NCBI GenBank assembly: GCA_036873755.1
Contig: JAVTVY010020519.1
Span: forward strand, 1-64,000
Direction of reading: 5' to 3'
DNA: 64,000 nucleotides
From: Hanleya hanleyi
Taxonomy: Eukaryota; Mollusca; Polyplacophora; Lepidopleurida; Hanleyidae
Below, piece after piece: positions 26,491 through 39,000 of this stretch. The position numbers and the translations under genes were made by a program. Numbering within the stretch: the first letter of the stretch is position 1; each line of letters starts with the position of its first letter. A model generated the notes under the pieces. It had not been told where the DNA came from. It saw only the letters and a list, made by a program, of their open reading frames with translations, and made no database searches.

Positions 26491-29400
26491 CTGGATCCGT
26501 AGTACAATGTATAACCAGCACCGTAAATATCTGCAATGCTGAAGAATTCTCTGTGCATTGTGCTGTTCATGTTGTTGGATGTGACAACTTTGTAATTGTC
26601 AAACTTTAAGGAAAATATAAATTGTAGAATAAATTATCTGTAAGAACGAGACCTTCTCATGTCTGGGGTGGAGATTGGAGAATACAAACAGTGTCATCAA
26701 TAGAAGATTCCCTGATGGAGATGAGAACAATTTCATGCAGGAATATCTTTAATAAATCAATCATTTCAGACCACAATAATTCCTGGTCTGCTTGTCTTCA
26801 GCTTTAATTGTCTGAAACTTGTTCATAATTGGATTTCTCTTCAAAATGCTAAGCAATTTAGAGGTATGCTTTTCCCTCATATCGCTGAAGTTGAGGAACA
26901 ATGTTGGGCCCATTAGAGGGGAATCACACTACAGTGTCTCTTTAAAACAGCAGCATGTACACATTATACTACAGATACCTCTGACATACCTGTACATATT
27001 GGGGGAAATGACAGTGGTCATACTTACTATCTAGGAGTGAAAAGTTCATTACGATAGAGAGTATGTGTTATAATGAGGGACTATTTGTTCTCTATCTTTG
27101 TTACAGAGTGGTTGGTAAGTGATAGTATTATTATAATTCACTGGACCTTACAGGAAAGGCTTCAGCATTAACCGTCTCACTTCACAACAGAGATTTCTGG
27201 CTTCATGTACATAATATTAAATTCATTTGAGCAAAGTTTCAGAGACAATTAGTTTAATTCACTGTTGGCCTGCCGGGTATAGTTCTTAAAGTATGTGACA
27301 GTCTGTGCAGATTCCTGAAACTCTAAATAAAATGTTCTTTCTGATTCTCACCATTTTTTTTTTTATATAGCTTTTATATATGGTATATGTTGACAGCTGA
27401 TACCTCTAAGGCAAATAAAGTCACAACATAAACAGAGCGAAAAACTCCAGTAAATACAATCTTATGCAAATATTCATTTCAATACAGATATGTCATTCTT
27501 TTAAGTTTGGCATTGTGCGTTTATATGTGTTGCCAAGCCTGTTTGCTTATTGCCCCGGGCTAAACTATATATACTGTTAGGAAGTAAAAAATTCAATTTC
27601 TCAAGCTTCGCTAGGTTTGATTGTTTATGATGATGAGATTTTTTTTCTTTCACTGTGTTATTGTAGAAATTATACGCATTAAAACAGTCGCTGGCGAGAT
27701 AAGAATGCAGTGATGTTATTAGTTAAGACGAATGGATCTTAGCCTTAGGCGATACTGAGCTGGTTTGAATGATATGATTGGTAATGTGTAAAAGTTATTT
27801 TACAATAGAATACTCTCGGTGGTTGGCTTGTATACATTTAAACATTGTTTCTCAGGAATTTCTAATTGTTCTCTCTAACATGGACCATGGAGCATGTCTG
27901 TAGAACATGTGTAGTAAAAGTCAAACTATGGGGGTAGGTGTACCACTCTATTGTAATGTCTCCTCAATCAGGTCAAACTCCAGTTTTAATACATGTGGAT
28001 AGAGTCCCCTGATGCATACCAGGGCTGTGCGAGGGCTACTCTTCATTCCAGGCATTCATTTTGAGCCAGAGCTTGGTACAATGGCGTGTTGTTAGAGATG
28101 CCCTCTGGGGTCACCGTGACTGTTCTGGCTTATATTAAACTAATTCAGGACCACTTTTGATGAATGTACGCTCAATTAAATCTGGCAAGTGTTTGCTTGT
28201 GTGAAATGTCAAGGAATCTAGGAGATGCATGTTTCAGCTAAGAGGTTTTCGATTTCTTTCCTTGTAGTGTCCGAATGTGTAGTTCATTTCTTATATATTT
28301 ATATATAGATATATTTTGAAATATCGAATATCCATAATAGATAGACAGCTCCCAAATCGGTGTTTGTTTAGAATAATAAGATGCTAATGAACTGAAGCTT
28401 CTTAGGTGAAAGATAAAACTGAAGTCAGCAGTCGGTATCAATCTCATCCCCAAGACAACATAATCTTACTGACATCAAGTCCTCAACAGTGATAGTTTTC
28501 TTGTATCAAATTGAATTTCTGAGTCATTGCCAGAAGTTTATATATTTCATTATCTAAGTCGAGACTGTTCATTCAAACATGATGAAAATGTTAAATGTGT
28601 GAATGCATTAATCTGACATCACCAAGTTAAATAGAATGCTCAATGGTAACTAAGGGGTTTGTCCCTGGAATCTCTCAATCTCAAAGCTGCTGCATTTCAC
28701 CTGTGTTTCAAAACCAATATAAATGTAGTTGAAAAGGCAACTTTTCCACTGGTTTTTCGGGGCCTGATTCAGGCCGTTTCTGAACCCGTTATAATGGGTG
28801 TGGATGCCATGCGTATGTTGTGGGTTTTTTGCTAACAAATTTCTTCTCTGAAAATGCTGAAACCAAAAGTAATGCAAGTAATGTTTACTGAATATCAAGT
28901 TGTCGGGCTGTATTTATTAATATTTCTTGGGCTTTCATGGGTTTTGGCAGTCCCGCAACACGGCCTATGTCTTGCAATTGCGGCTCTGCGTCGTGTATAG
29001 ATGTCCAGACTGCATGAAAGCCAAACCCACGGTTCCTTTCAGATGGATGAAATCTCAGTGGCAGAGATTACAAGATGCATTCAGTGGTGTGTATGTGAAT
29101 CAGATTGTGTGCCTTCATTCTCAGTGGGCCTTTTTAAAAGGATGATTGGGTATCAAATTATCCAAAGGATTAAATAATACGAATTTAAGAACTGGAGAGG
29201 TCAAGGTGTAATATTTCTTCTGATGTTGAGGTCACTGAGAACGCATTCAGTCTGCACACAGCTTATCCATTATCACATAGCAATCAAGTGGGCTGTAGAG
29301 TATAAAGGGATATGATAAATGGCGAGAATTGGTGAAGATACACCATGCCAACATGTAAACTCCAAAGGGTCCAACAGGGAAGTTCAGCTAATTAGCCTGC

Positions 29401-30235
29401 AGTTCTTTAGGTTCACTACCCTTAATCGCTCACACATGGCAAGCATGCTCTCTGCAAAATAAATAATTTCCCTGGCAGTAACAGTTTTACCAGACCGAAT
29501 TCCAAATAGAAACAAAAGACACCCAAATTAAGGGGAGTTTTTTGGTGTGCTTTAAAGTTAGGTGCCTGTGTAGTGTCCCCTTTCTTATCACCATTAAATT
29601 AGATCAAGATGTTGATCGTCACATGGAATATATAAAACTTTAGAACCCCAAGTGCATGAGAATACGGTGCTGTTCACACCAGTAAAGTATTACATACATT
29701 TCTTACTGGAATATACAGAATTAAATTCACTTCCCTAATCGAGTTATAGTTCCTCTATATTTTCAAAAACTTTAATAATAGCTGTTTAGTTCTGTTTACC
29801 TGTACATAATATCTTAACAGCATTTTCCTCGACACCTGTGAGATTACGAAATCTGATGGATTTCTTCAGGGAGTGTGTGTGCCCATATATCAGGATGCAC
29901 TGAACCCATGATGTTAACCTTAGATAATGGGATAGTTCAGTTGTTTGTGTAATGCACTCATCGCTGGATAATCTGAAATTTTCTTCCTGGTAGGGTTGCT
30001 TTGAATAAGGTACATTATATATCCATATATTACAGACTTCCCGGGTGAATGACAGACATGAACCGTATTCGGAATCATTGAGGAGTGCATGCATTCCAAC
30101 ATTACATGTGTGATAACTGGATTGTAGTTAACTTCTTGTAGAGTGCAGATTCAGGGAAGAATGAAATAAATTATGGAACTGATATCATCCTGCCTATCAT
30201 CTACCTAGTATAATCCGTGGCGTGTCCAACTCCGA
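26491..30235. other. stretch without recognisable gene
   Basis: AT-rich, with T-runs near 27.35 kb and a TATATA patch near 28.29-28.32 kb. Short ORFs (71-102 codons) lack motifs. The 72-codon plus-strand ORF at 28927-29145 lies in the least AT-rich part, but I see no acceptor, donor or family resemblance. Confidence 0.45.
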
Positions 30236-30269
30236 CTCCTCCTCCTCCTCCTCCTTCTCCTCCTCCTTC
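30236..30269 (+). repeat. (TCC)n microsatellite
   Basis: CTCCTCCTCCTCC with two interruptions, about 34 bp. It lies just upstream of the left end of a foldback element. Confidence 0.9.
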
Positions 30270-30302
30270 GCTTTACTCACTGCACAGCGGGTCGCATAGG
30301 TG

Positions 30303-31633
30303 GGATACGCGACATTTCGGCACGCAACATTTTGGCATGCGACATTTCGGCACAAAGTGAAGGATGCGACATTTCGGCACGCGACATTTCGGCAACTTTT
30401 TGTACAGGCTAAATTATTATTAAATAATAGCTAAATTATTATTAAAATTGCCATATTTCAATATTATATCACCATACTGAGAGTTTTATATCCTCTGGGT
30501 GGTTGTTGGCACAAACTCAATGTACGGCCTATTCTGTAAAGCTAACAATTGACAGGTGCAGCATATTTAACCCAAAAGTATATTTAACCCAAAAACTGCA
30601 AAGAACTGATATGGGACAACACTAAGGAACTTTTATTTCATTATAAGATATTAATTGTTGTAGCAAACTTTTTGCAAAACAGTTCATATTTAATATGTGT
30701 ATTACAATGACAATATGTACATGTAGATAATTGATCAAAACTATACATACATGATGTACAAAATATTTCAGTAAAATATTATTCGAACATCCAAGCCGAA
30801 GTTATTACAGTAGTACAGAGATTAAAGTAATATTTTACTAGTTCATGCTGACAATTCTGAGTATTGTTCATCTTGGATAACAAGTGATTTATTGTCAAAA
30901 GACAATCATTCTTTACTACATTAGTCCATATTCCTTTGTTATAATATCATTTACCAGGCTATAGAGAAAATTGAAAAGAAAGACAATACAGAGGTGTTAA
31001 TCAGAGGAAATGAAAGTGAAAGGTAAAGAAGCATGTTTTCTTAACCCTTCAGGTGCTATGAAAATGTGTGTAGAATGGGTCACCAGTGCTAAATCAATGA
31101 CAAAAGTTTACATTGTCTTCTTTGATTTTCACCTCTGTTGAGATAAATTTTCAGCTTTCAAAATGAGGAAATTTGAAATAAATGGCCTCCAAAATAATGT
31201 CTATATATAATAGCTCCTCACTCATGGACACTTCACACTGTTCAGTATGCACCAGTCGTGGTGGGGAAAAGCTCTGCTTCCAAGGGTATATGTATACATT
31301 ATGCCAGTTTACAATGTAGTCTACGTTGTGCGCTGCAATGTTAATCTCGTCAATTCCAACCCATCCCCAAAAATCCTGGTTAAATTTAAATAATATTCTG
31401 GTTTGTATCCAGAGGATAGAGCCCTCAGTATGGTAATATAATAGTGAAATATGGCAATTTTAATAATAATTTAGCTATTATTTAACAATAATTTAGCCTG
31501 TAAAAAAAAGTTGCCGAAATGTCGCGTGCCAAAATGTCGTACCGTTCACTTTGTGCCGAAATGTCGCGTGCCGAAATGTTGCGTGCCGAAATGTCCGTTA
31601 CCGAAATGTCGTGTGCCAAAATGTCCTGACACC
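30303..31633. mobile_element. foldback DNA element with GACATTTCGGCAC-array arms (copy 2)
   Basis: The left arm starts GGATACGCGACATTTCGGCA. The right arm, reverse complemented, starts GGTGTCAGGACATTTTGGCA. Both arms carry tandem 15-bp units, the spacer ACAAAGTGAA, two more units, AACTTTTT and ACAGGCTAAATTATT. They stay complementary to about 30500 and 31395. The left arm has three outer units and the right arm five, and both keep a CAACATTT variant second from the spacer. An 8-bp direct repeat CATAGGTG flanks the element (30295-30302, 31634-31641), although this string also occurs in the neighbouring repeat. The core of about 900 bp has no transposase. Confidence 0.82.
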
Positions 31634-32746
31634 CATAGGTGTGGCGTGGGATAGGGTGGGGCGAGAGACCTGGGGTTTTCACTACCTGAGATTCCATGGG
31701 CCAGGCTTACACCCTACAGTAGAATGGGTCGACTGCGCATGCGCGATGAGTAGTATAGAAAGGGCACACGATCTCCCTATCCCTATAGGTGTGGCGCGTG
31801 ATAGGTGGGGTGAGACCCCTGGTGTTTTCGCTACCTGAGATTCCATGGGCCAGGCCATCCTTAAAAATATGCCTGTTTCAGGTAACGGACCATTGCAAAA
31901 GATGGGTAGGTAGGCAATTTTTTTTTCTTTTTTTATTTTTTTTCTGATAGGCACATTTGAAAGTGGAGTTCAATCACCTACGACACTACAAATCTGAATA
32001 TGGGTATATGTTGGAAAGTTTTGTCCATTAACATGACAAAGGAAAAACAATACCACAAAGGCCAGGAGTCTGGATAATTGAATTTATTCCATTTAGGCGG
32101 CCTTGGAAAGTGAAATGCAAATACCAACTAGGCCCATGGGCTTATATAGAAAGATTGCAATTGGGGTATGGGGGTGATTCCGAACAGTTCTTTGCCTCGA
32201 CATCCTGCACGATTGACTGTAAGACCTCGAGAAGTGTCGATGTCGTCGACACGAGGGTTATATGATTGTTTTTTAAAACATTTCCACTTTGTATCACGGA
32301 AACAGAAAATGGCGACCGCGCCATTTTAGTTCCCGGAACGGCAAGGGAGACAACTACAGCTTTTTGTCACGGGCAATAACTAAAGCCCCGAGATTTGCCA
32401 TGTGCTTCCGGTATCGCTGAATTCAGTTCTGTTAACGACTGGCGAACATTTTATTGTGAACAAAAAATGCATTTTAGAGCAGCGAGAACAATCATTTGTA
32501 GAAGATAGACGAATTGAATAAGCTTGCAAATACAGACCAGGTTTGGATTTTATTTCTCTCCTCGTGAAAAAAAAATAATAATAAAACCGCCGACCCTCGA
32601 TTTTCAGTTTTTGATGGGTCGGTCGGGTTACCGGAAACCCAGATAATTTTAAGGACGGCCCCAGGCTTGCACCCTACAGTAGAATGGGTCGACTGCGCAT
32701 GCACAATGAGTAGTATAGAAAGGGCACGCGATCTCCCTATCCCTAT
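31632..32746 (+). repeat. 150-bp tandem pair, second copy split by an insertion
   Basis: Copy A (about 31632-31781) and copy B (about 31781-31852 plus 32661-32746) share CATAGGTGTGGCG (or TATAGGTGTGGCG), CTACCTGAGATTCCATGGGC, CACCCTACAGTAGAATGGGT and GATCTCCCTATCCCTATA. Copy A holds the perfect palindromic NRF-1-type motif TGCGCATGCGCG at 31734-31745, and copy B has lost it (TGCGCATGCACA). Copy B is interrupted after CCATGGGCCA by an 808-bp element, so copy A serves as an empty-site reference. Confidence 0.88.
31853..32660. mobile_element. GGCC-ended element 1, PIF/Harbinger-like, 3-bp target duplication
   Basis: Left end GGCCATCCTTAAAAATAT and right end, reverse complemented, GGCCGTCCTTAAAATTAT form a terminal inverted repeat. 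Both arms continue into a GTTTC.GGTAAC segment. The flanks duplicate CCA (31850-31852, 32661-32663), and the uninterrupted paralogue at about 31699 has CCA once. A 3-bp duplication with GGCC ends is consistent with PIF/Harbinger, although that group usually duplicates TWA. Inside are two strong hairpins: GTGTCGA/TCGACAC (32234-32252) and AAAATGGCG/CGCCATTTT (32306-32327). No transposase is visible. Confidence 0.82.
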
Positions 32747-32837
32747 AAACTAACCCATAGGGGTGAATGAACCCATGTGGGTGAATGAGCACTGGTCCTG
32801 CCTAATTCAGGGATGAGAATATTGAGTGGAAACCCTG

Positions 32838-32960
32838 CTTTCACTGTTTTTTGTTGAAAAGTCAGATTTCAAATGTATCTGCTTGAATTCCATGCCAAAC
32901 ATTCAAAATTTGGCCTTTTGTGTAGGGGGGTGACATTTATCAGTGTTTTTCAAACCATTT
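32838..32960 (+). repeat. dispersed repeat, copy 1 of a pair
   Basis: TTGTTGAAAAGTCAGATTTC, CAAACATTCAAAATTTGGCC and GGGGTGACATTTATCAGTG match in the same order, with divergence, to 40775-40880. The matched segment is about 110 bp. Its nature is unknown. Each copy lies near a GGCC-ended element. Confidence 0.6.
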
Positions 32961-33074
32961 TCCATGTTTTCTGACAGTGTTTTTCACTTTGTGCATTTAT
33001 CATGCCTGTTAAGTACTCTGACAATTATAGTCATTGGTCTGTATCACAAAGGGAGGATGTATTAGCTATAGAAG

Positions 33075-36044
33075 CAGGGATTCATAGAAGTCATTCTGTT
33101 TAGGACCGTTAATGGTCAAATTGAGTTTTTCACCCAGCAAATTGAGTATTTAGCATGCTTTTGTGGGTGCAAATTGAGTTTAATAATATTTTTAGGGCCA
33201 GTTGCAAAATTATATACCACATACATGTATAATTTAATCATGATTGTGATTTCATAGGAATAAACAATTTTGTTCACCTCATAATGTGTCCTGGTCGCCT
33301 AATCTATTGTTCTCTGTAACTAAACAAATTTATGGATAACAACTAAAGATGTTGATTAGCTGGTTACTAACAGCCGTTTCCAACCAATTGCTCTCTGCTC
33401 TTGTTCAGTGAGAGTTGTCTGGGAGAATTTTAGTTAGATCAGCCTACAATAGCTCAATGAGCAACTTGCCCTAACCTGTTGAAAAAAAAATTACAACTTT
33501 ATTCAAAGATCTGAAAAAATCAAGAAAAATTCTAAACTATCGAGGCAGAACAATTTATTCAATAAATGAATCAACTCATAAAAAATGAAAATGACATATT
33601 TAGATCGTCAAATGACAATGCGCTGCAATGTTGTCTACACGTGTTGTTGTTGTTGTTCATGCGTGATAAACTTTCATTTTCAAACCAATTCTCAATCCAG
33701 ACCATCATGACCATTCACTTCCAGTTGTTCAGTTGGCAGTAATAAACTTCAAGCAGTCAGTTTTAAGTATTAAGTCCCTCGTATAGACTGATACATCACC
33801 TGTCATTCAAAACGTAGAATTTCTTGATGATGAAAGCATCCAGAGCATCGGCTGTATCCCGGCAACTGGAAAGGACTCTCTGTATTGATATTTATACGCC
33901 CGCCAAAAAGGCGGACGTATTATGTGATGGCGGTTTCCGTCCATCCGTCCGTCCGTCCGTCCCCCGTGTCCGGTCTATATCTGGAACAGTTTTCTATTTA
34001 CAGTTCCAATTTTTGGAGAGACGATGTGTCGCGTACAAAAATGAAGGTCGCGGTCAGAGGTCAAAGGTCACTGGCCTGAAAAACAGGAAATCAGTGAAGT
34101 GTTCGTGTCCGGTCTATATCTCTGGATGTTTTCTATCCACAGTTGCAATTTTTTGTGAATGGATACATCAGGTGGAGACGATGTGTCGCATACCGAAATT
34201 CAGGTCGAGGTCAGAGGTCAAAGGTCACTGTTGCCTAAAAATCAGGAAATCATTGATCATTGATAGTTTTCCATCTACAGTTCTAATTTTTGGCGAGTGG
34301 ATGCCCTAGGGGGAAACGATGTGTTGCATGCCAAATGTAGGTCGAGGTCAGAGGTCAAAGGTCAGTGTGAATGAAAAATCAGGAAATCATAAATTTCTAA
34401 TTTTTTGTGAGTGGATTCAATAGGGGGAAATGAAGTGTTGCATATCAAAATATAGGTGAAGGTCAAAGGTCATTGTGACCCAAAAATCAGGAAATTATTA
34501 AAAATAACATTTTTTTGTGTCAGTAGATACATTAGGGGGACTCAATGTGTCACATATTAAAATGTAGGTCAAGGTCAAATGTCAAGGTCACTGTGACCCC
34601 AAAATCGTGAAATTGTTAAAAATCTTGATTTTTTGTGTCCATTGAGAAATTACGGGGAGATGGTTTGTCATGTACCAAAATTTAAGTCAAGGTCACTGTG
34701 ACTCCAGAATCAAGAAATCTTTGAAAGGGGACATGATGTGTCACGTACCAAAATGTAGGTCAAGGCCGAATATCAAGGTCACGGTGACCCCCAAAATCAT
34801 GAAATTCATAAAAATCGTGATTTTTTTGTGTCCATTGATACATTGACGAAGACGATGTCATGCACCAAAGTTTACGTCAAGGTTAAAGGTCAAGGTCACT
34901 GTGACCCCAAAATCAGGAAATCATTAAGTCACATTTTCATATGCCTGTCGAAGACGAGGTCATGTAATGCGATGTTGCGTTCTGTCCATTCATCCATGCG
35001 ATATCTCTAGTTTCAAGGTATGGAATGGTATCAGATACCTTACTCGCATGGCGAAGAGGAGACGTACATCAATTTGTCAAATGTCAAGGTCACAGTTCCC
35101 CAGAATTGAATCAAGTTTAGCTGACTATATGTGTTAGGTTGGAATATTCAGAGTTCTCTCCCCTACATGTATATGGCATTTGTCCTGTGGAGTTGTCTCC
35201 CATGTTTGAAACAGCTACATTTAGTTAAACTGTTGTGAAATAGAAACCATACATTTACTAGTTTAACGTGGAGAGGGGTCCTTTATGAACTTCATACCCG
35301 TTTATCAACTCAAGAATAAAGGTTTACTTCATCACTTTCTTCTTCCTTCATGAAAAATTCTCTCGTCTGAAAGAAATCCATTTGCAAGAAAAGTACTATT
35401 TTCTTGTGTTTGACTATTGTCGATTTCATTGTGGGATATGTGAGCTCTCGGTTCTTGCTCCAAGGTCACCTAGTTTCCAAGAGTTAAGCTCATTTTAGTT
35501 TATCATTCAATTTTAGATGTGATATGTTACATTCTCAGAAGCACAAAATTGTAGACCTTTTTCCGGATTGCTAGCTACCAATTGGAATCAAGGCGATTAA
35601 ACAACCTTGAAATTTGGACCAATGTAATTCCAGATATACGGGCGTATATTGAAGCCCTTTGGGCTCTTGTTTTTCTTGTAAAAGTCTCGCGAGAAAGTCT
35701 TTTGGGAACCCTTCGTAATCTCGCAACTAAGTAATTTCGAAGGGCACCCGAGCTAGATATTACAGTCACGTGAATTTCCATAAAATGGCAGGTTGTTTAG
35801 CTCCGTGTCGAGCTGCGGTTTTCTCCGCCAACACGTGTAAATAAATATTGAACAGTGAGTTACACAATTCATATTCAGTTTTGATTAGCTCGAATTGAGT
35901 TTTTTGTCTCAGTTGAAATTCAGTTTCTCTAAATTATTGGTCACAATTGGTCACAAATTCAGTTTTCACCCCCCACAAATTCAGTTTCTCAATTTTTTTT
36001 AGGACCGATAACCGGCCCTAAAAGGCGACTTCTATGAATCCCTG
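33075..36044. mobile_element. non-autonomous hAT-like element B (CAGGG ends, 5-bp target duplication)
   Basis: Left end CAGGGATTCATAGAAGTC is the inverse, with one near-terminal mismatch, of right end GACTTCTATGAATCCCTG (after GGC). A perfect 5-bp direct repeat AGAAG flanks it (33070-33074, 36045-36049). The ends closely match element A at 10.36 kb. Subterminal blocks repeat AAATTGAGTTTTT on the left and AAATTCAGTTT on the right. The 2970-bp body encloses a separate repeat at 33.89-35.67 kb, probably inserted or captured. No transposase ORF is visible. Confidence 0.82.
33892..35670 (+). repeat. hairpin plus TCCG-tract repeat, locus 3, with array of AGGTCA half sites
   Basis: A hairpin (ATACGCCCGCC, A5, GGCGGACGTAT; one mismatch) is followed by (TCCG)n at about 33937-33962, TATATCTGGAACAG, and then degenerate units of 70-155 bp containing GATGTGTCGCGTACCAAAAT, AGGTCAAAGGTCA and AAAATCAGGAAATC. 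The 161-codon ORF at 33824-34309 reads through the repeat and is not a gene. A GGGCGTATATTG near 35640 inversely matches the ATACGCCC start, suggesting the far end. The boundaries are approximate. Confidence 0.7.
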
Positions 36045-36049
36045 AGAAG

Positions 36050-39000
36050 CTTCAATGTTCCAACCTTTCTTCGCTATTTAGCATTGAACATTTACAGTGT
36101 TAACAAAACCATTTACAGCTTGATTTCATGTTTATAAAGATAACTTTCACTCTGCAGAACCTGCTTCATGCCATGTTACTTTGAAGCCCATAGCTCCTCT
36201 TCCTCTTTTCGCTACTAATTATTTGTTTTCACTTGTCCACTGTATTATTTTGTCGACTGATATGGAAACACTGGTTACAAATATATCGCTTGGCAATCCC
36301 TTTCACATACTGTGAGCGGAATTTGTAAAGGGAACAAGGACCCCGGGCTATTTGTGGTTTTAGTATCACAATAGCCATGTGAAGGCATGGGGCAAGGTTG
36401 AACACTGAGACTTTTGTTGTTCAGCATTATGGGGGTTGTCTTCATTAAAACTGTCTTTTGTCAGGAACCCAAAGATAAGAGAAACTCAGCTTTTAATAAA
36501 CAGCAATTTTAAGAAAGCTCACCAAGATATTAATTATCCTTTACTACTGTTGTAGAATATGAATGATTGCAATGAGTTTTGTAGAAGAATAGACCTGACA
36601 ATATGATCTATTCAGCAGGTCTCTGGTCCAGGGTCTGCCCTCAAGCTAATCAATGCAATACTCTTCCCATTTTCTCACAGTATATGTGAATAATATAACA
36701 GGTGTTCGATGCACCTTTTTCTAATAATGATTGGTCCTGTTGAATAGGTCCATGTCACTTGAAACTGGAAAACGTAGTTGGTATTTTGTGTGAATATAGG
36801 GCCTTGTGTTGCTGTGTGGCCTGCTCGCTCATTGTTCTACTGGACAGTATATTGTTCCACTTTGTCTTGTGACCCTTACACAAAAGATGGACCTAAACAT
36901 TGATATTTTTCTTTCTGCTATGAAGAAAATGAGAGAGTTGATTATCATCTACCATTTCAATGCTATTTTGTAATTGAACTTAATAAATATGAATTATTTA
37001 AATTTCTAACATAACACTGCATTAACCCTTTCACCGATTCATTCCTGGGTTTGGCTTTGTTTTGGCTAGGTGTATGATCAGTGAAAGGGTTAAGGGTGAT
37101 GATCCCTATTTGGAACTTTAACCAGTGACCCTCAGTGTATTACACCACATCACCAGCAGTAAATGGAGGCACTCTAAGATCAATCAACAACCACACTTCC
37201 TCTGATGTCCTACCTGTAGCTATACTAAGAATGTGTTACCGGTATCATGAAAAATAATTAGGTGTTTATTCTCTATTATTGCTTGCTTGAAAATTTCATA
37301 TCGGGGAACCGAAGTCAGGAACCTGTTTTCAGCTGTGAAAAAAAACAATATTGGGCAGAGGTCAGACTGCTTTAATCCAGATGGGGAGTTTGACAGTTGT
37401 GATAGGTGGGTAGAAAACAAGAGAAGCTGTTAATTTGAAGTCGGTTAGGGTATCAATTGGGGTTAACTTCTGGAGATTATTGTGCTGTGCATCTGCTGTG
37501 AATGGCAGTGAAGAAATCCTTAAGATGTGAGGTTTTCAAAGACCAGCTTGCCCCTGTGATCAACTCTGGTGGTCAGTCGGAGATGTTTTATGCCGTTTTC
37601 ATTTCCCGTTGGTCCTGTTGGTTCAACATAAAGATGTGATAGCACTCCCAGCTCTTCCTGAACTCCATGGACTATTTGGTTCCATTCCTTGGGGAAGATG
37701 GAATCGTGAAGCAGAAGGGAAGCCCAGGAATTCCTGTTAATGCTCCCAACATGCCTGTTACATTGCTGAAACATGCCATAGGAAGATGAGCTTCACTGAG
37801 AAAGTAGGCTAATATCCCAACTTGTGATCTTATAAGATGGGGATTTGTCTAGTTAAAAGTCCTAGCTACTTTGGGTTTTGTTTTAACTAAAGCTAAGTGT
37901 GTTTAGATAAATCTTTTGGCTGTTGGGTACCGCTTTTGGCCTGATGTAATCCTGACAGAATAAAACATGACAAATATGTGTGGGTGCCTTTAGGAGAGAC
38001 AAAACACAATTAACTTGCTAGCCACCATAAGAATGCAGAATTTGGCGATTCTCTGAAGCTATGCTGCAGGTGAAAAAGATTGTTATCAGTGCGCTGTGAT
38101 TGCACTGCCCAGCTGGTGATTAGCCGGGGTCAAGTACCTGTGCCATACCTCCCATAGTCTGTGCACCAGGGGGACTGGTCCAGTGGGCTGATGAGTGATG
38201 GAGTGCCCTGCCAACATGCTCACATAATGGCGTAACTTCACTGGTGTTTGCCTGTAGCCAATCTGGCCAGATTGACAGCACCGATGGGGGTCCCCTGGTG
38301 CGAAGCTTTCTACAAACATGAAAATGGGCTCCTGAAAGGTGAAAGGCTTATCTATGCCGGATGAATACCTCTGACAAGATGGTCAGTCATGCTTGACAGG
38401 TCTTTAATACAGACAGCCAGATAGAGGAGAGTGGCTATCTCCGCTATTACATTGCCCATGGCAGAACTCGCTGAGATCACTGAATCAGACAAGAGTCTAT
38501 TTAAAACCCCATTTTCGTGTTTTGGTTGAACTTCTCCTCTGTTACTGCCTTGGGCCTATCTCAGTGGGAGCACCAGGTTATATAGTTTAAAATGCATCAT
38601 GCATATCTTATAATTATTACCTATATTTCACGATACATGTCATTTAAAAATTCACAGATAAGAATATGTTTTTCAACTTGGCGCGAGATAAAGCATGTGG
38701 TTTTGTTTTGTGAAGATAAAACATGTTTTTAAATGTTAGATATCATAAATGCAGGAAGTTTACTCTCTTGTACTAGGTTTATATTAAATAAATTGTACTT
38801 TGCACTTGAATATGAAGTAATTCTGCTTCATGTATTACAGCTTTAATTTTGTACTTTGTGAGAATAAATATTAGAACAGGTATGATTTTATGAAGCTATG
38901 ACGAACACGATCACCAGGCCTTCCATTTTGATGATCCCAGGCCCGGTGAGTGCTTTTAACAGGGCCTATACTTATCAGCTTGGTAAAAAGTGAGTGCTGA

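Noticed and set aside
25591..26506. GTAGTA as target duplication of the mirrored-array element
   Set aside because: It is short, offset from the array ends and common in AT-rich DNA; mentioned only as a weak candidate.
33824..34309. 161-codon plus-strand ORF
   Set aside because: It runs through the (TCCG)n tract and AGGTCA-rich repeat units; the peptide simply repeats with the DNA.
37520..37774. 84-codon minus-strand ORF with coding-like composition
   Set aside because: An acceptor-like site lies upstream, but the frame from it meets a stop at once and no family is recognised; not enough to call.
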